DNA from: Staphylococcus coagulans
GTDB taxonomy: Bacteria > Bacillota > Bacilli > Staphylococcales > Staphylococcaceae
Assembly: GCF_002901995.1 (NCBI RefSeq)
Contig: NZ_PPQN01000004.1
Coordinates: 1 to 64,000, forward strand
Direction: 5' to 3'
DNA: 64,000 nucleotides
Positions within the stretch are counted from its first letter, which is position 1; the number at the start of each line of letters is the position of its first letter. Both the position numbers and the translations under genes were made by a program. This document shows positions 44,772-54,074 of the stretch, piece by piece. Under the pieces are notes generated by a model. The model had not been told where the DNA came from. It did no database searches and was given only the letters and a program-made list of their open reading frames with translations.

Positions 44772-46673
44772 TTAAATAGTAGGTTTTGTTGGTGCCTTTT
44801 TCAACAATCCGTAAATGACTGCACTTACAATGGCACCAATCAAAATGGCAACAATTGTTAAAAATGCATGACTTGGATCAGTTCCGATAATAACGACCAA
44901 TCCACCATGTGGCGCGTTAATAGATGCACCAAACAATAGAGCAAGTCCACCCGCTACGCCTGAACCAATCATCATTGAAGGAATGACACGCAATGGGTCA
45001 GCTGCAGCAAACGGAATTGCACCTTCAGTGATAAAGCTTGCACCCATTACAAAATTCGGGATAATAGAACCACGTTGCTCTTTTGTAAATTTTGAGCGGA
45101 AAATTAGCATTGCAAGCGCGATTGCGATAGGCGGCACCATACCGCCGATCATTGCTGCAGAAATTGGTGCTGTATTACCCGCTGTTAATGCAGCAGTACT
45201 AAATACGTATGCAGCTTTATTAAAAGGTCCACCCATATCGATAGCCATCATCGCACCGATAACAACACCAAGTAATACGATATTACTGCCTGATAAATGA
45301 TCTAATCCATTGACTAAGCCATTATTCAACCATGCGGCCGGCGTATTGAAAACATAAATCATCAATATCCCTGTCAAGAATACAGAAAATATTGGATAAA
45401 TCAATGTCGGTTTTAAACCTTCTAACATTTGAGGAAAATTTCTTGTTAATTTTTTAATACCTTCAGTGATGTAACCAGCTAAGAAACCAGCTATAATACC
45501 ACCTAAAAATCCTGAACCACCTGAAATAGCGAGCATCCCACCAACAAGACCTGCGGCAAAACCAGGTTTATCAGCAATACTTCGTGCAATATAACCTGCT
45601 AAAATAGGAATAATTAACGCAAATGCACTTTTGTTCCCAATCTGCCATAACGTTGCTGCAAAAGCATTGTAATGACTACTATTCGGGTCAAATGCGTCTG
45701 GATGAATCATAAACACAATCGCCATTAAAATACCACCTGCTATAACGAGTGGTAACATGTTAGAAACCCCGTTCATCAAGTGTTTGTAGATTGTTTTGCC
45801 AACACCTAATTTTTCATTACTTTCTTCAGTATGCTGTCCAGATGCAGCTACAAAAGGTTTTCTTGATGTATCTAAAGCACTGTTGATTAAAGCTTCTGGG
45901 CGCTTGATACCATCAGCAACGGGTACTTGAACAACATTTTTTCCATCAAAACGGTTTGTTTCAACATGCACATCCGCTGCCACAATAATTCCGTTAGCGC
46001 GTTCAATATCCTCTGAAGTCAGTTTGTTTTTGATTCCACCCGCGCCATTTGTTTCTACTTTAATATTAACGCCCATTTCTTCAGCTTGTTTTTTCAATGC
46101 ATCCCTTGCCATAAAAGTGTGTGCAATACCTGTGGGGCAAGCAGTAACTGCCAATACATAAGGTTGATCTTGATCGACAATAGGTTGTGCGTCTTCAACG
46201 CTGTCTTCATCTGTTGCTTCATCGTCTGCACGATTAATAATTGCTAATACATCTTCCTGTGTCTCTGCATGTAAAAGTGCTTCTCTCACTTTTTCGTCCA
46301 TCAAAATACCTGAGAGTTTCGCTAATGCATCTAAGTGTGTTTGTGCCCCTGAAGCAGGTGCCGCAATCATAAAGAAGAGATGTGCGGGTTGCATATCTAA
46401 ACTGTCATAGTCAATCCCTGCTTTTGATTTACCAAATGCAATCGCAGGTTGTTTTACAGCTGCTACTTTTGCGTGTGGAATCGCAATCCCTTCACCAATT
46501 CCTGTTGAGCTTTGTTGTTCACGTGCGTGGATGGCTTTTTTGAAATCTTCTAGATGGCTTAATTTTCCTGCTTGATTTAATTGCTGTGCAAGTTCATCAA
46601 TTGCTGTATCTTTTGTTGTCGCAGAAAGATCCATAGCAATCGTTTCTTTAGTGAGTAACTCTGTAATTCTCAT
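44772..46673 (-). CDS. fruA: PTS fructose-specific enzyme IIABC
   Basis: The 633-residue protein imports fructose and phosphorylates it to fructose 1-phosphate. Order A-B-C: EIIA-Fru with the phospho-His in GIGEGIAIPHAKVAAV near residue 67, EIIB with the phospho-Cys in VTACPTGIAHTFMARDAL near 178, and EIIC with about nine hydrophobic segments from 300 on. The EIIC region includes GFLAGYITEGIKKL near 395 and the GAIVSAVIYGLL tail. The start follows the fruK stop by one base, with the GAGGAGGGG site inside the fruK end. It is the last gene of fruR-fruK-fruA. Confidence 0.95.
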   Translation of the reverse strand: MRITELLTKETIAMDLSATTKDTAIDELAQQLNQAGKLSHLEDFKKAIHAREQQSSTGIGEGIAIPHAKVAAVKQPAIAFGKSKAGIDYDSLDMQPAHLFFMIAAPASGAQTHLDALAKLSGILMDEKVREALLHAETQEDVLAIINRADDEATDEDSVEDAQPIVDQDQPYVLAVTACPTGIAHTFMARDALKKQAEEMGVNIKVETNGAGGIKNKLTSEDIERANGIIVAADVHVETNRFDGKNVVQVPVADGIKRPEALINSALDTSRKPFVAASGQHTEESNEKLGVGKTIYKHLMNGVSNMLPLVIAGGILMAIVFMIHPDAFDPNSSHYNAFAATLWQIGNKSAFALIIPILAGYIARSIADKPGFAAGLVGGMLAISGGSGFLGGIIAGFLAGYITEGIKKLTRNFPQMLEGLKPTLIYPIFSVFLTGILMIYVFNTPAAWLNNGLVNGLDHLSGSNIVLLGVVIGAMMAIDMGGPFNKAAYVFSTAALTAGNTAPISAAMIGGMVPPIAIALAMLIFRSKFTKEQRGSIIPNFVMGASFITEGAIPFAAADPLRVIPSMMIGSGVAGGLALLFGASINAPHGGLVVIIGTDPSHAFLTIVAILIGAIVSAVIYGLLKKAPTKPTI

Positions 46674-46674
46674 G

Positions 46675-47598
46675 TTACCCCTCCTCGTATAATGGTTGGA
46701 TTGTCACTTGTGCTCTCAGTTCTTGAATTTTGTCATATTCTGCTAGATCATGATTAAACGCCGTTGCAGAGCCCGAAGCAATCGCAAGTTTCAATGCCTC
46801 TGGAACCGTTAATTTTTGAGTTAAGCCTGCAACCATGCCTGCCACTGTACTATCACCTGAACCGACTGTATTAATCACTTGACCTTGTGGTGCTTGAATC
46901 CGATAAGCTTCCTTCTCATCAACATAAATCGCACCTGCACCACCTAGAGACACGATAACGGCCTGTGCGCCTTTTGTAACTAATTGACGTGCATACTTAA
47001 GTACTTCTTGATCAGTCTTAATTGTGACATTAAACATCTGCTCTAGTTCATGTTGATTCGGCTTAATAAAATGTGGGCGATAAGGTAATATCCCTTCAAT
47101 TAATGATTTTTCAGCATCTACAACCAACTGTGCTCCTGTTTGTTGGGTGATTTTTGCGATATCGGAATAAATACTTCCTGGCAAGCAGGTCGGTACACTT
47201 CCAGCAACAATAATTACATCGTCTGCAGTTGTTTTACGAAGCTGTTCAAATAACGCTTCGACTTGTGTATCAGTAATATGAGGACCTGCAGCATTAATTT
47301 CCGTCTCGTCACCACTTTTTAACTTGATATTTATACGTGTATCTTCATTGACGTGGGTAAATGCGGTTTGAATGCCCGCTGTTTTTAATGTATTTTCGAT
47401 AAATTGCCCAGGAAATCCACCCACAAACCCGAGAGCCGTGGACGGCGTATCTAATGTTTGTAAGACACGGGAAACGTTAATCCCTTTACCTCCTGCAAAT
47501 TTAGCAGTGTCTGTCGTACGGTTCAGTCCGCCCGTTTCAAAATCATCTACAAACATGACATAATCAATGGATGGATTAAACGTCACTGTGTAAATCAT
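46675..47598 (-). CDS. fruK: 1-phosphofructokinase
   Basis: A 307-residue PfkB-family sugar kinase that converts fructose 1-phosphate to fructose 1,6-bisphosphate with ATP. N-terminal TVTFNPSIDYVMFVDDFETGGLNRT and KFAGGKGINVSRVLQTL near residue 34-50 bind substrate. The ATP site and catalytic Asp lie in NTVGSGDSTVAGMVAG near 247-262. Start and fruR stop overlap by four bases. It forms a compact operon with the regulator and transporter, so induction by fructose is expected. Confidence 0.95.
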   Translation of the reverse strand: MIYTVTFNPSIDYVMFVDDFETGGLNRTTDTAKFAGGKGINVSRVLQTLDTPSTALGFVGGFPGQFIENTLKTAGIQTAFTHVNEDTRINIKLKSGDETEINAAGPHITDTQVEALFEQLRKTTADDVIIVAGSVPTCLPGSIYSDIAKITQQTGAQLVVDAEKSLIEGILPYRPHFIKPNQHELEQMFNVTIKTDQEVLKYARQLVTKGAQAVIVSLGGAGAIYVDEKEAYRIQAPQGQVINTVGSGDSTVAGMVAGLTQKLTVPEALKLAIASGSATAFNHDLAEYDKIQELRAQVTIQPLYEEG

Positions 47599-48350
47599 AA
47601 TTGCCCTCCTAAAATTTCAAAATGTGAATCATATTGTGTATAACCATTGATACTTTTCACTTTTTCAGAAGTGATGATAATGGGTCGCTCTTGTGTATGA
47701 ATCGTCGCTAAAAATTGTTCATTGAATTTGGAAGTATCTGCGAGTACATAAGCTTGTTGCGCCTGTGAAACGGCAGTTTCTTTAACAATCGCTTCTCGTT
47801 CATCAGGTGTTGTAAAGCCTGCCTCAATATCAATCCCATTCACACCAAGAAACACCTTGTTAAAGCGATAATGTTTTAGAAAATCAACAGCTCGACCGCC
47901 TACAACAGCCAACGTATTTCCTTTCACATCTCCGCCAATCAATTTAGTTGGGATGCCTTGTTTGAGTAAGCCTTCAACATGAGATAAACCATTTGTCACA
48001 ACGGTAATCTCTTTCGCACTCAGATAAGGAATCATCTCTAACGTCGTCGAACCTGCGTCGAGATAAATGCAATCTCCCTCATTAACGAGTTGGGCCGCCT
48101 TTTTAGCAATGGCCACTTTTTCTTCAATATGCTGTGTTCTTTTTTCATAAAGTTCTGGCTCTTTAGGATTATTAATTAATTTGGCACCACCATGCACACG
48201 TGTTAACTTGCCCTCTTCTTGTAGCCGAGATAAATCCCTTCGAATCGTCGAGGCACTTGACTCTGTGTATTCGACGAGATGTTGTAATGACAAAAAGTTA
48301 TGTTGTGCTAATGCGTCGAGTATCATTTCATGTCTCTTCTCAGTTAACAT
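47595..48350 (-). CDS. fruR: DeoR-family fructose operon repressor FruR
   Basis: A 251-residue regulator with an N-terminal DeoR helix-turn-helix (MILDALAQHNFLSLQHLVEYTESSASTIRRDLSRLQEEGKLTRVHGGA spans about residues 9-56) and a C-terminal sugar-phosphate-binding domain with YLDAGSTTLEMIPYL near 95 and TNGLSHVEGL near 116. It should bind its own promoter and be released by fructose 1-phosphate. Two near-identical 20-bp motifs upstream (48406-48425, 48468-48487) are the likely operators. The ATG follows GAGGTGGG. It is first in the operon. Confidence 0.92.
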   Translation of the reverse strand: MLTEKRHEMILDALAQHNFLSLQHLVEYTESSASTIRRDLSRLQEEGKLTRVHGGAKLINNPKEPELYEKRTQHIEEKVAIAKKAAQLVNEGDCIYLDAGSTTLEMIPYLSAKEITVVTNGLSHVEGLLKQGIPTKLIGGDVKGNTLAVVGGRAVDFLKHYRFNKVFLGVNGIDIEAGFTTPDEREAIVKETAVSQAQQAYVLADTSKFNEQFLATIHTQERPIIITSEKVKSINGYTQYDSHFEILGGQL

Positions 48351-48372
48351 CTTCCCACCTCAATTCGCTTTC

Positions 48373-48401
48373 ATTATAGTGTATCCGTTTTCAAAAATCA
48401 A
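48373..48401 (-). promoter_or_regulatory. Fructose operon promoter
   Basis: On the minus strand TTGATT, 17 bp, TATAAT, 23 bp before the fruR start. Confidence 0.75.
48380..48393 (-). promoter_or_regulatory. Candidate cre site (CcpA)
   Basis: TGTATCCGTTTTCA (read on the plus strand) has one mismatch to TGTAANCGNTNNCA. It fills the spacer between -35 and -10 of the fru promoter, an expected place for catabolite repression. Confidence 0.6.
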
Positions 48402-48405
48402 TCGT

Positions 48406-48425
48406 TTTCAACCAAAAATAACCAA
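48406..48425 (-). promoter_or_regulatory. FruR operator candidate 1
   Basis: TTTCAACCAAAAATAACCAA on the plus strand, five bases upstream of the fru -35. It nearly repeats itself internally (CAACCAA ... TAACCAA). Confidence 0.6.
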
Positions 48426-48441
48426 TAACAATCACACAATG

Positions 48442-48495
48442 CATAAAAAAGACACATTTTAGTCATTTTTCAATCAAAAACAACCAAAATGTGCC
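48442..48495 (-). terminator. Terminator after ybaK
   Basis: On the minus strand GGCACATTTTGGT pairs with ACTAAAATGTGTC through two G-U pairs, followed by TTTTTTATG. The 19-nt loop holds FruR operator candidate 2. Confidence 0.7.
48468..48487 (-). promoter_or_regulatory. FruR operator candidate 2
   Basis: TTTCAATCAAAAACAACCAA on the plus strand, 18 of 20 bases equal to candidate 1. The two are 62 bp apart, about six helical turns. It falls in the loop of the ybaK terminator. Confidence 0.55.
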
Positions 48496-48502
48496 ACTTC
48501 AC

Positions 48503-48982
48503 TTACTGGATTACATCAACTGTCTGTGCTTGACTCATTCGAATTAGGTCTTCTGGTGCAACTCCCATTTGTACACCTCTTTGACCTGCACTCACAAATA
48601 CAGTTTCACAAGCTAAAACAGCCGTATGAATCGTCGTTGGAAAATGTGTCTTCATCCCTATAGGTGAACAGCCACCGCGTATATAACCTGTTACTTTCTT
48701 CAAATCATCTAAAGGCATAAGATGTAACTTTTTCTCATTGACGGCAGCCGCTGCTGCTTTCATATCTAAGTGCGCATTAACTGGAATGACGAACACAAAA
48801 TGGTCATGGTCATCATTTTCAAGTACGAGTGTTTTATATACCGTATCTGTCTCTGCTTGAATTAAATCAGCCACTTCATGCCCTTCAATATGTGCATCAC
48901 TCACAGGAAAAGTACGTATCTCATATTCTACTTTCGCTTGATCTAACATGCGCATCGCATTTGTTTTCTTTTGCTTTGCCAT
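48503..48982 (-). CDS. ybaK: Cys-tRNA(Pro)/Cys-tRNA(Cys) deacylase YbaK
   Basis: A 159-residue YbaK-type editing protein that hydrolyses mischarged Cys-tRNA(Pro). Conserved features are KTLVLENDDHDHFVFVIPVNAHLDMKAAA near residue 51-79, the catalytic Lys46-like residue in TVYKTLV, and GYIRGGCSPIGMKTHFP near 98-114. The end reads GQRGVQMGVAPEDL. The ATG has GAAGGGAT. It lies just downstream of the glycosyltransferase gene on the same strand (23 bp), so the two may be cotranscribed. Confidence 0.93.
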   Translation of the reverse strand: MAKQKKTNAMRMLDQAKVEYEIRTFPVSDAHIEGHEVADLIQAETDTVYKTLVLENDDHDHFVFVIPVNAHLDMKAAAAAVNEKKLHLMPLDDLKKVTGYIRGGCSPIGMKTHFPTTIHTAVLACETVFVSAGQRGVQMGVAPEDLIRMSQAQTVDVIQ

Positions 48983-49005
48983 GATATCCCTTCTTTCAAG
49001 TCTTA

Positions 49006-51330
49006 CTATTGTTCTAAGATAAACTGTGCTACTTTGTTATCACTCTCAATTTGATCATAGGTCATAAGCTCCTTTGTCATTTTTTGATGGTCCACATGTT
49101 TATTTTGCAAAATCATGTTCTGAATTTGTTCGATGCTTTGACCTACTTTTTGAATGTTTGTAAATTGTTCAATATCAAAGTAGAAACCGATATCTTGTTG
49201 ATAACGCGTCGTATCTTCATCAAGGATAAGTATAGGTCGATTTAAGTGTGCAAAATCAAAAATTGCGGACGAATAATCTGTTATTAAGACATCTGAAATT
49301 AAATACAATTCTTGAATATCAACCAATTCATTGAAGAAACAATGAATTCTTGGGTGCAATCGATCATAGACTTCACGTAAATGCCCCTCGTTCGGATGCA
49401 GTTTAACAATCATTTCATACTGATCAGGCAGCCCTTCTATCAATGACACAATATCAAGCGTCGAGACGGATTGACGTGTATCTTTTCGCCATGTAGGACA
49501 AAATAAAATATATCGCGTCTCTTTATTCTTAGTAAACATATACTTTTCTTGGATTGCTGATCTTCTCTCCACATCTTCTTGATAGCGCATCAAATCACTA
49601 TTTCTCGGTGCGCCTTCACGCAATATTTTTAAATTTGGATGCGTCTTCAATTGGAAGGCAGATTGAATATATTGTTCATATCGTGATGAAGATGAAAGTA
49701 AAACATTCCATTTTTTCATACGCGGTGCAAATTGCAGCGCTTGCTTTTGACGTTCTTGCTCATCCATTAAGTCATTTACCATCCGTTTTAACGGAAAACC
49801 ATGCCATGTTTGAACAACACATTGCTGGGGATGTTTCACCAATCGATCCCATAAATTCCCGTTAATTACAACGTAGGCACTTTTTTCAAAAGTACGCATA
49901 TATGAACGTGTACCAAATCGTATCGGCGTCATACCAAAAGCTCTAATCTCCAAATCAACTAACGGGTCTGCTGAACTTACGTAAATTTCTAATTCTGGAT
50001 TTAATCTTTTAAGTGCACAAGCAATGTACTTAGGATCCCCTGAAAAGTTTTTGCCATGAAAAGATTCAATAAAGACGTGTTTTTTAGCGACTTGACGTTG
50101 ACGAATTTGGCGTTGCTTCACATGTCCTTCAACTTTAAAAATAACTTGACGAACTTTATTATAAAATCGAGAACCTTTACGCAAGGGTCCTTTAGATGAA
50201 GACTCTAAATTTTGTTTTGTCTTGATTGCAAATCTTTTCGCCATTTCCTGAGCAAATTGGTATCTTGCCTTTATTTTTGGAGGCTGAATATCAGCTTGTT
50301 TCACTTGATGCTGTTGTGCGATTTCCAACGTTTTAGCAATGAGCGCATTTGTATCATTAATACGGACAAATTGTTGTTTTAAAACCTCAATATCTTCTTG
50401 TCTCTCTTGATTCGTGTACTGCGCACTAAAAGCTTGCAACAACGTATCGGCGTCTGATTTTAAATCTTTTTGAAGCCAGTGTACAGCATGAAAAGGTGTG
50501 TAGATGGCTTTTAATACCTGATCGTCTCCAGGATAAAGGCATACACGATGCCCTTGTGCAATGGCTTCTAGTATGGAATAGCCCAATGTTTCATAAGGCG
50601 AAGATGAAAAATAAATATAAGATTCTGGTTCTGCTTCATTGATATGAACATTGCTTTCTAAACGATAATAACGCACTAAATTCTCATAAAGTTCAAGTGA
50701 AGGCCCATAGCCTTGAAGATATAAATGAATTTGTGATTGGTGACGTTCGTGTATGAAATAACGCATCATTTTTAATGCATAAGAAATATCTTTAATTTCG
50801 TCTTCAAAACGTGCTTTAATTAATAAATTATGAGTCGTAGCTGTAGGTGCTTGCGCTATTTTTAGATGATTTGTATTGACATACATCGGAAACACGTACG
50901 AATAATCATAGCGTTGTTCGAATGCTCGTGCAATGGCTTCTGTACTTACACGTACTGCATCGACCGCTTCTAACGCCAAGTCCATATGCGGTGAAATATA
51001 AGCTAACGGACTGTGAATTTCACCGAGTATCACTGTTTCAGGTGAAAGCTGTTTCACTTCGCGTGCAAATATAAAAAAGTCTTCTCGTGTGATGATCAAT
51101 AAATCTGCGTACGCAATAGAATTTGCACCAAGAAACGATTGGAATTTTACATTTTTTAGTTGTCCACCTTCTTCTGCTATCAATGACTTTAATCGTTGTT
51201 TTCTCACACCCATATAGTTGACGTAAGTCACTTGATGACCTGCTTGGCACAACGATTGAATCAAATTTAAATTACTTCTAGTTGTGCCTCCTTTTTGAAA
51301 AATATGATAACCCAATATTTTAATATGCAT
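49006..51330 (-). CDS. Two-domain glycosyltransferase / CDP-glycerol glycerophosphotransferase-like protein
   Basis: The 774-residue protein appears to fuse two enzymes. Residues 1 to about 330 look like a GT-B glycosyltransferase (ILGYHIFQKGGTTRSNLNLIQSL at the start, then SPYETLGYSILEAIAQGHRVCLYPGDD near 250). Residues 410-774 match the TagF/TarF-type glycerophosphotransferase domain: VVQTWHGFPLKRM near 515, CPTWRKDTRQS near 605, and SDVLITDYSSAIFDFAHLNRPILILDED near 690-717. It would act on teichoic acid or a related glycopolymer at the inner membrane face. The frame opens at 51360, but AGGAG places the ATG at 51330. Confidence 0.8.
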   Translation of the reverse strand: MHIKILGYHIFQKGGTTRSNLNLIQSLCQAGHQVTYVNYMGVRKQRLKSLIAEEGGQLKNVKFQSFLGANSIAYADLLIITREDFFIFAREVKQLSPETVILGEIHSPLAYISPHMDLALEAVDAVRVSTEAIARAFEQRYDYSYVFPMYVNTNHLKIAQAPTATTHNLLIKARFEDEIKDISYALKMMRYFIHERHQSQIHLYLQGYGPSLELYENLVRYYRLESNVHINEAEPESYIYFSSSPYETLGYSILEAIAQGHRVCLYPGDDQVLKAIYTPFHAVHWLQKDLKSDADTLLQAFSAQYTNQERQEDIEVLKQQFVRINDTNALIAKTLEIAQQHQVKQADIQPPKIKARYQFAQEMAKRFAIKTKQNLESSSKGPLRKGSRFYNKVRQVIFKVEGHVKQRQIRQRQVAKKHVFIESFHGKNFSGDPKYIACALKRLNPELEIYVSSADPLVDLEIRAFGMTPIRFGTRSYMRTFEKSAYVVINGNLWDRLVKHPQQCVVQTWHGFPLKRMVNDLMDEQERQKQALQFAPRMKKWNVLLSSSSRYEQYIQSAFQLKTHPNLKILREGAPRNSDLMRYQEDVERRSAIQEKYMFTKNKETRYILFCPTWRKDTRQSVSTLDIVSLIEGLPDQYEMIVKLHPNEGHLREVYDRLHPRIHCFFNELVDIQELYLISDVLITDYSSAIFDFAHLNRPILILDEDTTRYQQDIGFYFDIEQFTNIQKVGQSIEQIQNMILQNKHVDHQKMTKELMTYDQIESDNKVAQFILEQ

Positions 51331-51458
51331 ATCGAATTCGCTCCTAATTTTACTTTTCAATTTCTCCTATTATATCACGAAAGCTTTGCCTTTTCGGCTG
51401 ATAACATTAGCCCGCACTTTCTCACTTTTTTCTATCATTTTATGTATTCAAAAATAAA

Positions 51459-51528
51459 ACCTCGTTCATAGAATCAAGATAGGTGGCTTATTTTAAAACC
51501 ATTCAATCCATATTTCTATCAACGAGGT
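51459..51528 (-). terminator. Terminator after norA
   Basis: ACCTCGTTCATAGAA pairs with TTCTATCAACGAGGT across a long loop. On the minus strand TTTTATTTTTG follows. Confidence 0.65.
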
Positions 51529-51582
51529 GTCATTTCATCATTTACCCACATGGATGTATGTTTTGATTTTAGTGAAAAATCA

Positions 51583-52746
51583 TTACTTGCTTTTTTGATA
51601 TTTCCCTCTAAACTGGCTTTCAATGACAATGACCACGCAACCTAATATCATAAAAGCGATAGACATTAGTAACGGATATTCAATATCGATATCGTAAAGC
51701 GTTCCTGCAATTAATGGGCCAATAAAGTTCCCCATACTTGTAAATGTCGAATTCAATCCCCCAGCAAAACCTTGACGATGCCCTGCTATATTTGAAAAAT
51801 AATTGGTAAGGGCTGGACGAATTAAATCAAAGCCAATAAAGACAACAAAACATAACAACATGACATGCCAATACGTATGCGCATAGATTAATAATACTAA
51901 AATAATCATTGAATAAATCAAAGCATAGGCGATAAATTTCAATTCACTAAAATAACGCATCATTTTATCAAACAAGAACACTTGGAAGATGGCTCCCAAG
52001 ACGCCTCCACCTGTAATGGCAATCGAAATATCTACCGGTTTGAAGTTAATTTTATCTGCTGTATATAGCGGGAATAACGTTTCAAATGCAGATAAACCAA
52101 ATGCAAGGATTAACGTCAGTATGGCAGGCGTAATAAATACTTTATAGTTAATTTTTCCAAGTTCGGCGTTATCAAACTGATGAAAACCTTGCGTCGTTTG
52201 TTTCTTTGGAGAATGGACGTAGATGACCGTTCCGACAAAAGCTAATGCACCAAGTGCCCCAGCCACAACGAACGGCATACGATGTGAGATTTCAGCAAAG
52301 AAACCACCCGCGCCTGGACCTAGAATGTAGCCTGCTGATATAATCGCTGACATATACCCGAAGTTACGCGCTTTATCTTTTGAAGGTGATAAATCTGCAA
52401 TCAAACCGGTCACACCTGGCATTACCATTCCTGCACTCAAACCACCTAATACGCGAGAAAGGATTAAATATGAAAATGTGTGGCTTGCTGCAAATAAAAA
52501 TTCAGAAACACTAAACAGCACAAGCCCAATACAAATAATTAATTTTTTACCTAAACGGTCGGCTAATGCGCCTCCGAAAGGTGAAATAATCATTTGTGCA
52601 AGCGCAAAAACAGCGACGAGTATTCCAAGATCAGATCCAGTTAACCCTAAATCCTTTAAATAGATAGGAAGTACTGGAATTACGAGTCCAATTCCTAGAA
52701 ATACTAGAAAAATATTTAAGTATAAAATAATAAACTGTTTATTCAT
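51583..52746 (-). CDS. norA: NorA-type multidrug efflux MFS transporter
   Basis: A 387-residue, 12-helix major facilitator protein very like S. aureus NorA (388) along its length as I recall it: LGIGLVIPVLPIYLKDLGLTG near residue 18, GGALADRLGKKLIICIGL near 58 (motif A), and GLSAGMVMPGVTGLIADLSPS near 104 with motif C GYILGPGAGGFFAE near 135. It expels fluoroquinolones, dyes and biocides using the proton gradient. GAGGGAGGG precedes the ATG, and TATAAT lies about 40 bp upstream (plus-strand 52784-52789). Its known regulator MgrA is encoded 6 kb away in this window. Confidence 0.93.
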   Translation of the reverse strand: MNKQFIILYLNIFLVFLGIGLVIPVLPIYLKDLGLTGSDLGILVAVFALAQMIISPFGGALADRLGKKLIICIGLVLFSVSEFLFAASHTFSYLILSRVLGGLSAGMVMPGVTGLIADLSPSKDKARNFGYMSAIISAGYILGPGAGGFFAEISHRMPFVVAGALGALAFVGTVIYVHSPKKQTTQGFHQFDNAELGKINYKVFITPAILTLILAFGLSAFETLFPLYTADKINFKPVDISIAITGGGVLGAIFQVFLFDKMMRYFSELKFIAYALIYSMIILVLLIYAHTYWHVMLLCFVVFIGFDLIRPALTNYFSNIAGHRQGFAGGLNSTFTSMGNFIGPLIAGTLYDIDIEYPLLMSIAFMILGCVVIVIESQFRGKYQKSK

Positions 52747-52789
52747 ACACTTCCCTCCCTCAATGCATTCAAAATATTAAAACATTATA

Positions 52790-53140
52790 TAACAACGACT
52801 TAACAAAATAAAGAACAAAAACTCAAATCAAACCATTTAAAATATCTATTTAAAATAAAATTTTAGCGTTTATTTTTGTCTTTTTCAAAATAGATAGCCC
52901 GCTATGCAAAAATTCCCATCTCATCGGCTTAGAACTGACGGTGCTCATATTTAATCAATATACACACTATGCCCTTATAATATCAGGATTTAGACTATCC
53001 ATAGTCTCTTTCATATCCTTCATTTACCCTGTTTCAATGAGAAACAAATTTAATCATATGTATATTTTTTTGTTCTGCTCTTATAAAATATTTGAATCCT
53101 TTTTCATAACAAGTTATCCTTATTTGCGCATAACATAGAA
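52790..53140. other. Intergenic region between norA and the DUF1361 gene
   Basis: About 350 bp, very A-T rich. A 65-codon frame at 52941-53138 has no ribosome binding site. I see no RNA gene or clear operator. Confidence 0.5.
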
Positions 53141-53152
53141 GGAGGCTTGATA

Positions 53153-53770
53153 ATGAAAGCACGTTATATTGCACGTTTATTTTATATTGTCTTTTTCATC
53201 ATCTCACTTTTTTCACCTACGCAATATAAATTTATAGCACTTAATATTACACTTGCCTACATTCCTTTAGAGCTTGCACTTTTGCTTAAACTCTTTCTTC
53301 CAAAACGCTGGTTTGAATGGCCATTATTTTTAGTGTTTTTGACAGTGTTTATTTTAATGTTACCTAATACCTTTTATATGATGACAGATTTGATACATCT
53401 TAATCATTTCGGCTTTGATTTCCTATTAGGTCTTAATCTCATAGAGTGGACCAATTTTGCTCTATTGACAGCTTCTGTCATGTTTGCGGCATATTGTTAT
53501 GTATTAATCATATTAGAACTTTATCATATGATAACATCGAAGTGGTTTAGGGTTTTAGTCCTGCTTGGCATGATGATTTTAAACGGCGTCGGTATTTATG
53601 TAGGTCGTTTTTTACGCTTCCACAGTGTACACGTCATTAATCATCCATTTTCTGTCATATGGTCAACGTTAAAAGCCATTGATACCCCCGCAATGATTTT
53701 CATTTCGTTAATCGTTGGCTTACAAGCACTCTTATTAATATTTGTGAAAGGGGTACGCAGTCACACATGA
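53153..53770 (+). CDS. DUF1361-family membrane protein
   Basis: The 205-residue protein has six or seven hydrophobic segments. The stretch MLPNTFYMMTDLIHLNHF near residue 69-86 is the DUF1361 signature (LPNxxYxxTDLxHL), with GRFLRFHS near 158 as the second conserved part. Function of the family is unknown. The ATG at 53153 follows AGGAGGC. It overlaps the next small membrane gene by four bases (ATGA), and the CPBP protease gene comes 35 bp further on, so the three probably form one operon. Confidence 0.82.
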   Translation: MKARYIARLFYIVFFIISLFSPTQYKFIALNITLAYIPLELALLLKLFLPKRWFEWPLFLVFLTVFILMLPNTFYMMTDLIHLNHFGFDFLLGLNLIEWTNFALLTASVMFAAYCYVLIILELYHMITSKWFRVLVLLGMMILNGVGIYVGRFLRFHSVHVINHPFSVIWSTLKAIDTPAMIFISLIVGLQALLLIFVKGVRSHT

Positions 53771-54039
53771 ATATGTTCTTTATTATTGTCATTGCCATCG
53801 TATTGATACAAGCAATCATTGCTATACTCTATTCTCAAATGAATTGGCCATGGTATGTATGTCTTATTGTCTTTTCATTTCCGTTTGGTGTCGCATTGTT
53901 TTTAATACAATTACTCTATTACGAACGTTTTCATAAAGATTGGGATGTCACGTTTAAAACAAAATTATTACTAAAGTATAGTTATATTTTGACGTTTTTA
54001 GAATTTGTTGCATTGTATTTAATCATTTTTGTGGTTTAA
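53767..54039 (+). CDS. Small three-helix membrane protein
   Basis: A 90-residue protein with three hydrophobic segments (about 3-22, 28-50 and 70-89) and a short basic and acidic loop, YYERFHKDWDVTFKTK, between the last two. I do not recognise a family. Its ATG lies within the stop of the DUF1361 gene, which implies translational coupling and supports it being real. It is followed 35 bp later by the CPBP protease gene. A partner or assembly role in that membrane cluster is possible but unsupported. Confidence 0.65.
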   Translation: MNMFFIIVIAIVLIQAIIAILYSQMNWPWYVCLIVFSFPFGVALFLIQLLYYERFHKDWDVTFKTKLLLKYSYILTFLEFVALYLIIFVV

Positions 54040-54074
54040 TAGTATCATCATAGTTCATATATGGAGGTCATCTT

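Noticed and set aside
52941-53138. 65-codon frame upstream of the DUF1361 gene
   Set aside because: No ribosome binding site, A-T-rich and low complexity.
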